In this document: in pieces, positions 25,301 to 26,018 of the stretch
How positions within the stretch are numbered: the stretch's first letter is position 1
How the letters are laid out: each line of letters opens with the position of its first letter
The notes under the pieces: model-generated
Databases searched by the model: none
The model's input: only the letters and a program-made list of their open reading frames with translations
Told to the model about the DNA's origin: nothing
Translations under genes and position numbers: made by a program
Assembly (NCBI GenBank): GCA_934215545.1
Contig: CAKQAD010000019.1
Location: 1 to 26,018, forward strand
Length of the DNA: 26,018 bases
Source: an uncultured Prevotella sp.
Lineage (GTDB): Bacteria; Bacteroidota; Bacteroidia; Bacteroidales; Bacteroidaceae
Direction of reading: 5' to 3'

Positions 25301-25730
25301 GCCCCATGAGCAGCCATGCACGCCACAGGAAGGGGTTGTATTCTCGACGCGAGAGCCACTCTATGTCTTTGTCGGTTTTGCGACGCGACTTGGTCCACTT
25401 AGGACGGCGCTTTATACTATGCTGCTTTATTGTTTTCTGGCATTTCTCTATGGCACGCTCATAGTTGGCCTTGCCTATCTCCCTGCTGCTTTTATTGCCA
25501 ACGGTATAGAGTGGCAGCATCTCGGTATAGTTATCTTGATTGCCATCCTCCTTCTCAAGAGAGGCATCAATGTAGGCTTGCGAGCCGTTGAAATAGGTGT
25601 TGTAACGTGCCTTAAAAGCATGCCAACGGCGTGTTACTGAAGTGTTTTTCTGCGTAGAACACCCCGTTGCAACCATTATAGTGGCTACAATGAGCAGTGG
25701 TAGTATATGTCTGAATTTTATTTGTCTCAC
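22341..25730 (-). CDS. porW: Type IX secretion TPR lipoprotein PorW/SprE
   Basis: Lipoprotein needed for type IX secretion (PorW in Porphyromonas, SprE in Flavobacterium). The frame starts with GTG at 25730. The signal is MRQIKFRHILPLLIVATIMVATGC, Cys at residue 24. Next comes the family-typical RRWHAFKARYNTYFNGSQAY and then many TPR-like helix pairs (WLLMGRSQFYKGSFDEAASTF, YADYYIHAQQYDKAVPYLRN, YYAIGNIYMAQRDTIQAI and more) to about residue 420. A charged coiled segment (KKKEREERRAQAERAAEEA) follows, then a second TPR-like half to about 850 and a small alpha/beta part (MVSGFRNYDEVLQYARQL). The last ~180 residues are acidic, Ser/Thr/Pro-rich and contain a tandem repeat. It sits 27 nt after a small conserved gene and upstream of porX, which supports a shared type IX operon. 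Confidence 0.92.
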   Translation of the reverse strand: MRQIKFRHILPLLIVATIMVATGCSTQKNTSVTRRWHAFKARYNTYFNGSQAYIDASLEKEDGNQDNYTEMLPLYTVGNKSSREIGKANYERAIEKCQKTIKQHSIKRRPKWTKSRRKTDKDIEWLSRREYNPFLWRAWLLMGRSQFYKGSFDEAASTFAYMSRLYKTQPAIYGKARAWLAKSYIEEGWLYDAEDVIRGMQRDSMHWSARKEWDYTYADYYIHAQQYDKAVPYLRNVIKHEMRRKQRAREWYLMGQLQTALGNRQEAMKAFRHVIRLNPPYQLEFNARISMTEVMSEGQSRKMIGKLKRMARSDKNKDYLDQVYYAIGNIYMAQRDTIQAIKAYERGAAKATRSGIEKGVLLLRLGDIYWDMERYNDAQRCYGEAIGQLDKERPDYEQLSKRSKVLDQLVPYTDAIHLQDSLQALAKMSEADRNAAIDRTIEALKKKEREERRAQAERAAEEAMQQNGGSNVDNNNASSNTMLQNGQKSLWYFYNPMAVQQGKQTFQKLWGKRANVDNWQRVNKTVVAFESAAEPEITQEQRDSIYQAELAADSIAAIADSAQNNPHRREYYMAQIPFNPEQVKASNEIIADGLFNAGVMFKDKLDNLSLAEKNLLRLTGSYADFEKTDEAYYHLYLLYMRKRQAAVANTYIDRLKQQYPNSDWTTLLSDPYFVENARLGVHIEDSLYAATYAAFKASRYNEVSANVEVSQQRFPLGANRDRFVFIGGLGKLNNGDADGCLADMNKVVLDYPQSKVAEMAGMIVKGVKEGRRLRGGKFDLDGIWQRRSVVLNEGDSTAAQQLTDDRNASFVYMIAYKPDSVDENRMLFELARYNFTSYMVRNFDIGVEEVDGLHRMMVSGFRNYDEVLQYARQLQRQTHVMQLLGKSRILLISEPNLVLLGRQYSYDDYAEFYRLHFAPLQISTDLLLDMPTEVAMPDERRQRPADADDSDIDDSDAQSTSTTINTFVDEEPEASQKTTSATGTIDLDDEPASGSSQQQTIVSVPDVETPPSKSTEQNAGSETIVIDEPTKPSTSETVVPGEPQSSASESTATPGSETIVIDEPTKPSTSETVVPGEPQPSTEDKAKESKQLEDEFYFGDEPSATTKGKKQNQPQSVGTDDEYYELDGF
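22494..22673 (-). repeat. Tandem repeat in the porW 3' end
   Basis: Bases 22494-22568 recur at 22599-22673 with a single difference; the period is 105 bp (35 codons). Each copy encodes SETIVIDEPTKPSTSETVV followed by PGEPQ. The near identity at DNA level points to a recent duplication or ongoing copy-number change. Confidence 0.85.
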
Positions 25731-25757
25731 CTTATTATAACTCTGTTAGGTGGCATT

Positions 25758-26000
25758 TTATTGCATTTTCGACTCATTAATAAGCATCACCACCTCGTCT
25801 TTCAGCTGGTCGGGCAGACTCACATGGCGCAAGTTAAGACTTCGGCACCAAGCAGCCACTTCGTCAGAACGCATGGTGTAGAGCACTTCCGAGAAGCGCT
25901 CCACATCAGCATCGGTGTAGGCATCGGACGACATACCACGATAGGCATCGAGCTCTTCGTCGTCGAAATATTCTATCGGCTTGGTGCTTGCTTCCATCAT
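25758..26000 (-). CDS. Small conserved protein of unknown function, upstream of porW
   Basis: 80 aa from the ATG at 26000 (MMEASTKPIEYFDDEELDAY). The frame stays open upstream to the window edge (codons for KCEQEC), so the true start may lie outside. Acidic, no signal peptide or membrane segment, one Cys in AWCRSLNL. The DDEELDAYRG...DADVERFSEVLYTMRSDEVAAW...LPDQLKDEVVMLI pattern looks like a compact helical protein. I recall similar unnamed proteins in Prevotella but no function. It is 27 nt from porW on the same strand and may be cotranscribed with it. Confidence 0.65.
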   Translation of the reverse strand: MMEASTKPIEYFDDEELDAYRGMSSDAYTDADVERFSEVLYTMRSDEVAAWCRSLNLRHVSLPDQLKDEVVMLINESKMQ

Positions 26001-26018
26001 GCACTCTTGCTCGCACTT

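Overview
The window looks like a chromosomal segment of an anaerobic Bacteroidales bacterium, most likely Prevotellaceae. Three things support this: genes of the Bacteroidota type IX secretion system (sprA, porX, porW), promoters matching the Bacteroidota consensus (TTTG, about 19-20 nt, TAnnTTTG), and lipoproteins typical of the phylum. The species cannot be fixed from sequence alone.

Layout. 1-2145 is AT-rich accessory DNA. It holds the 5' part of a restriction-modification gene that runs off the left edge (minus strand, first 383 codons) and an internally deleted IS982-family element with intact 16-bp ends. 2146-3735 is nadB (+), closed by a long hairpin. 4133-12805 (-) is ruvA followed by the 7.7-kb sprA, the outer-membrane translocon of type IX secretion. 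12806-13293 holds no gene but contains a good candidate for a small RNA of about 87 nt. 13294-17111 (+) runs small lipoprotein, DUF1599 protein, BT_3928/DoxX-type membrane protein in frame with tpiA, then a SPOR-domain protein. 17395-19505 (+) is folE, a surface-type lipoprotein and an exonuclease III gene. A perfect 27-bp hairpin separates these from a convergent minus-strand group, in transcription order: small conserved protein, porW, porX, tsaE, rubrerythrin.

How the genes work together. sprA, porW and porX belong to one machine: SprA is the translocon pore, PorW/SprE is a TPR lipoprotein of the system, and PorX is its response regulator with a PglZ domain. The rest is housekeeping: NAD synthesis (nadB), Holliday-junction processing (ruvA), glycolysis (tpiA), pterin synthesis (folE), DNA repair (exonuclease III), tRNA t6A modification (tsaE) and peroxide defence (rubrerythrin).

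The most unusual signal is non-coding. Three intergenic blocks (about 3890-4115, 11841-12190, 17111-17393) are built from a degenerate heptamer, GARTTTT, that turns into its reverse complement AAAAYTC across each block, punctuated by tiny GC hairpins. Each carries one copy of a 60-nt unit that can fold end to end into a single hairpin; two copies are identical and one differs at a single base. Two blocks flank sprA in opposite orientation. The sprA start codon lies in a block hairpin and folE starts on the edge of a block. Other points of note are the absence of a stop codon between the DoxX-type gene and tpiA, and two neighbouring genes whose promoters sit only 8 nt before the ATG.
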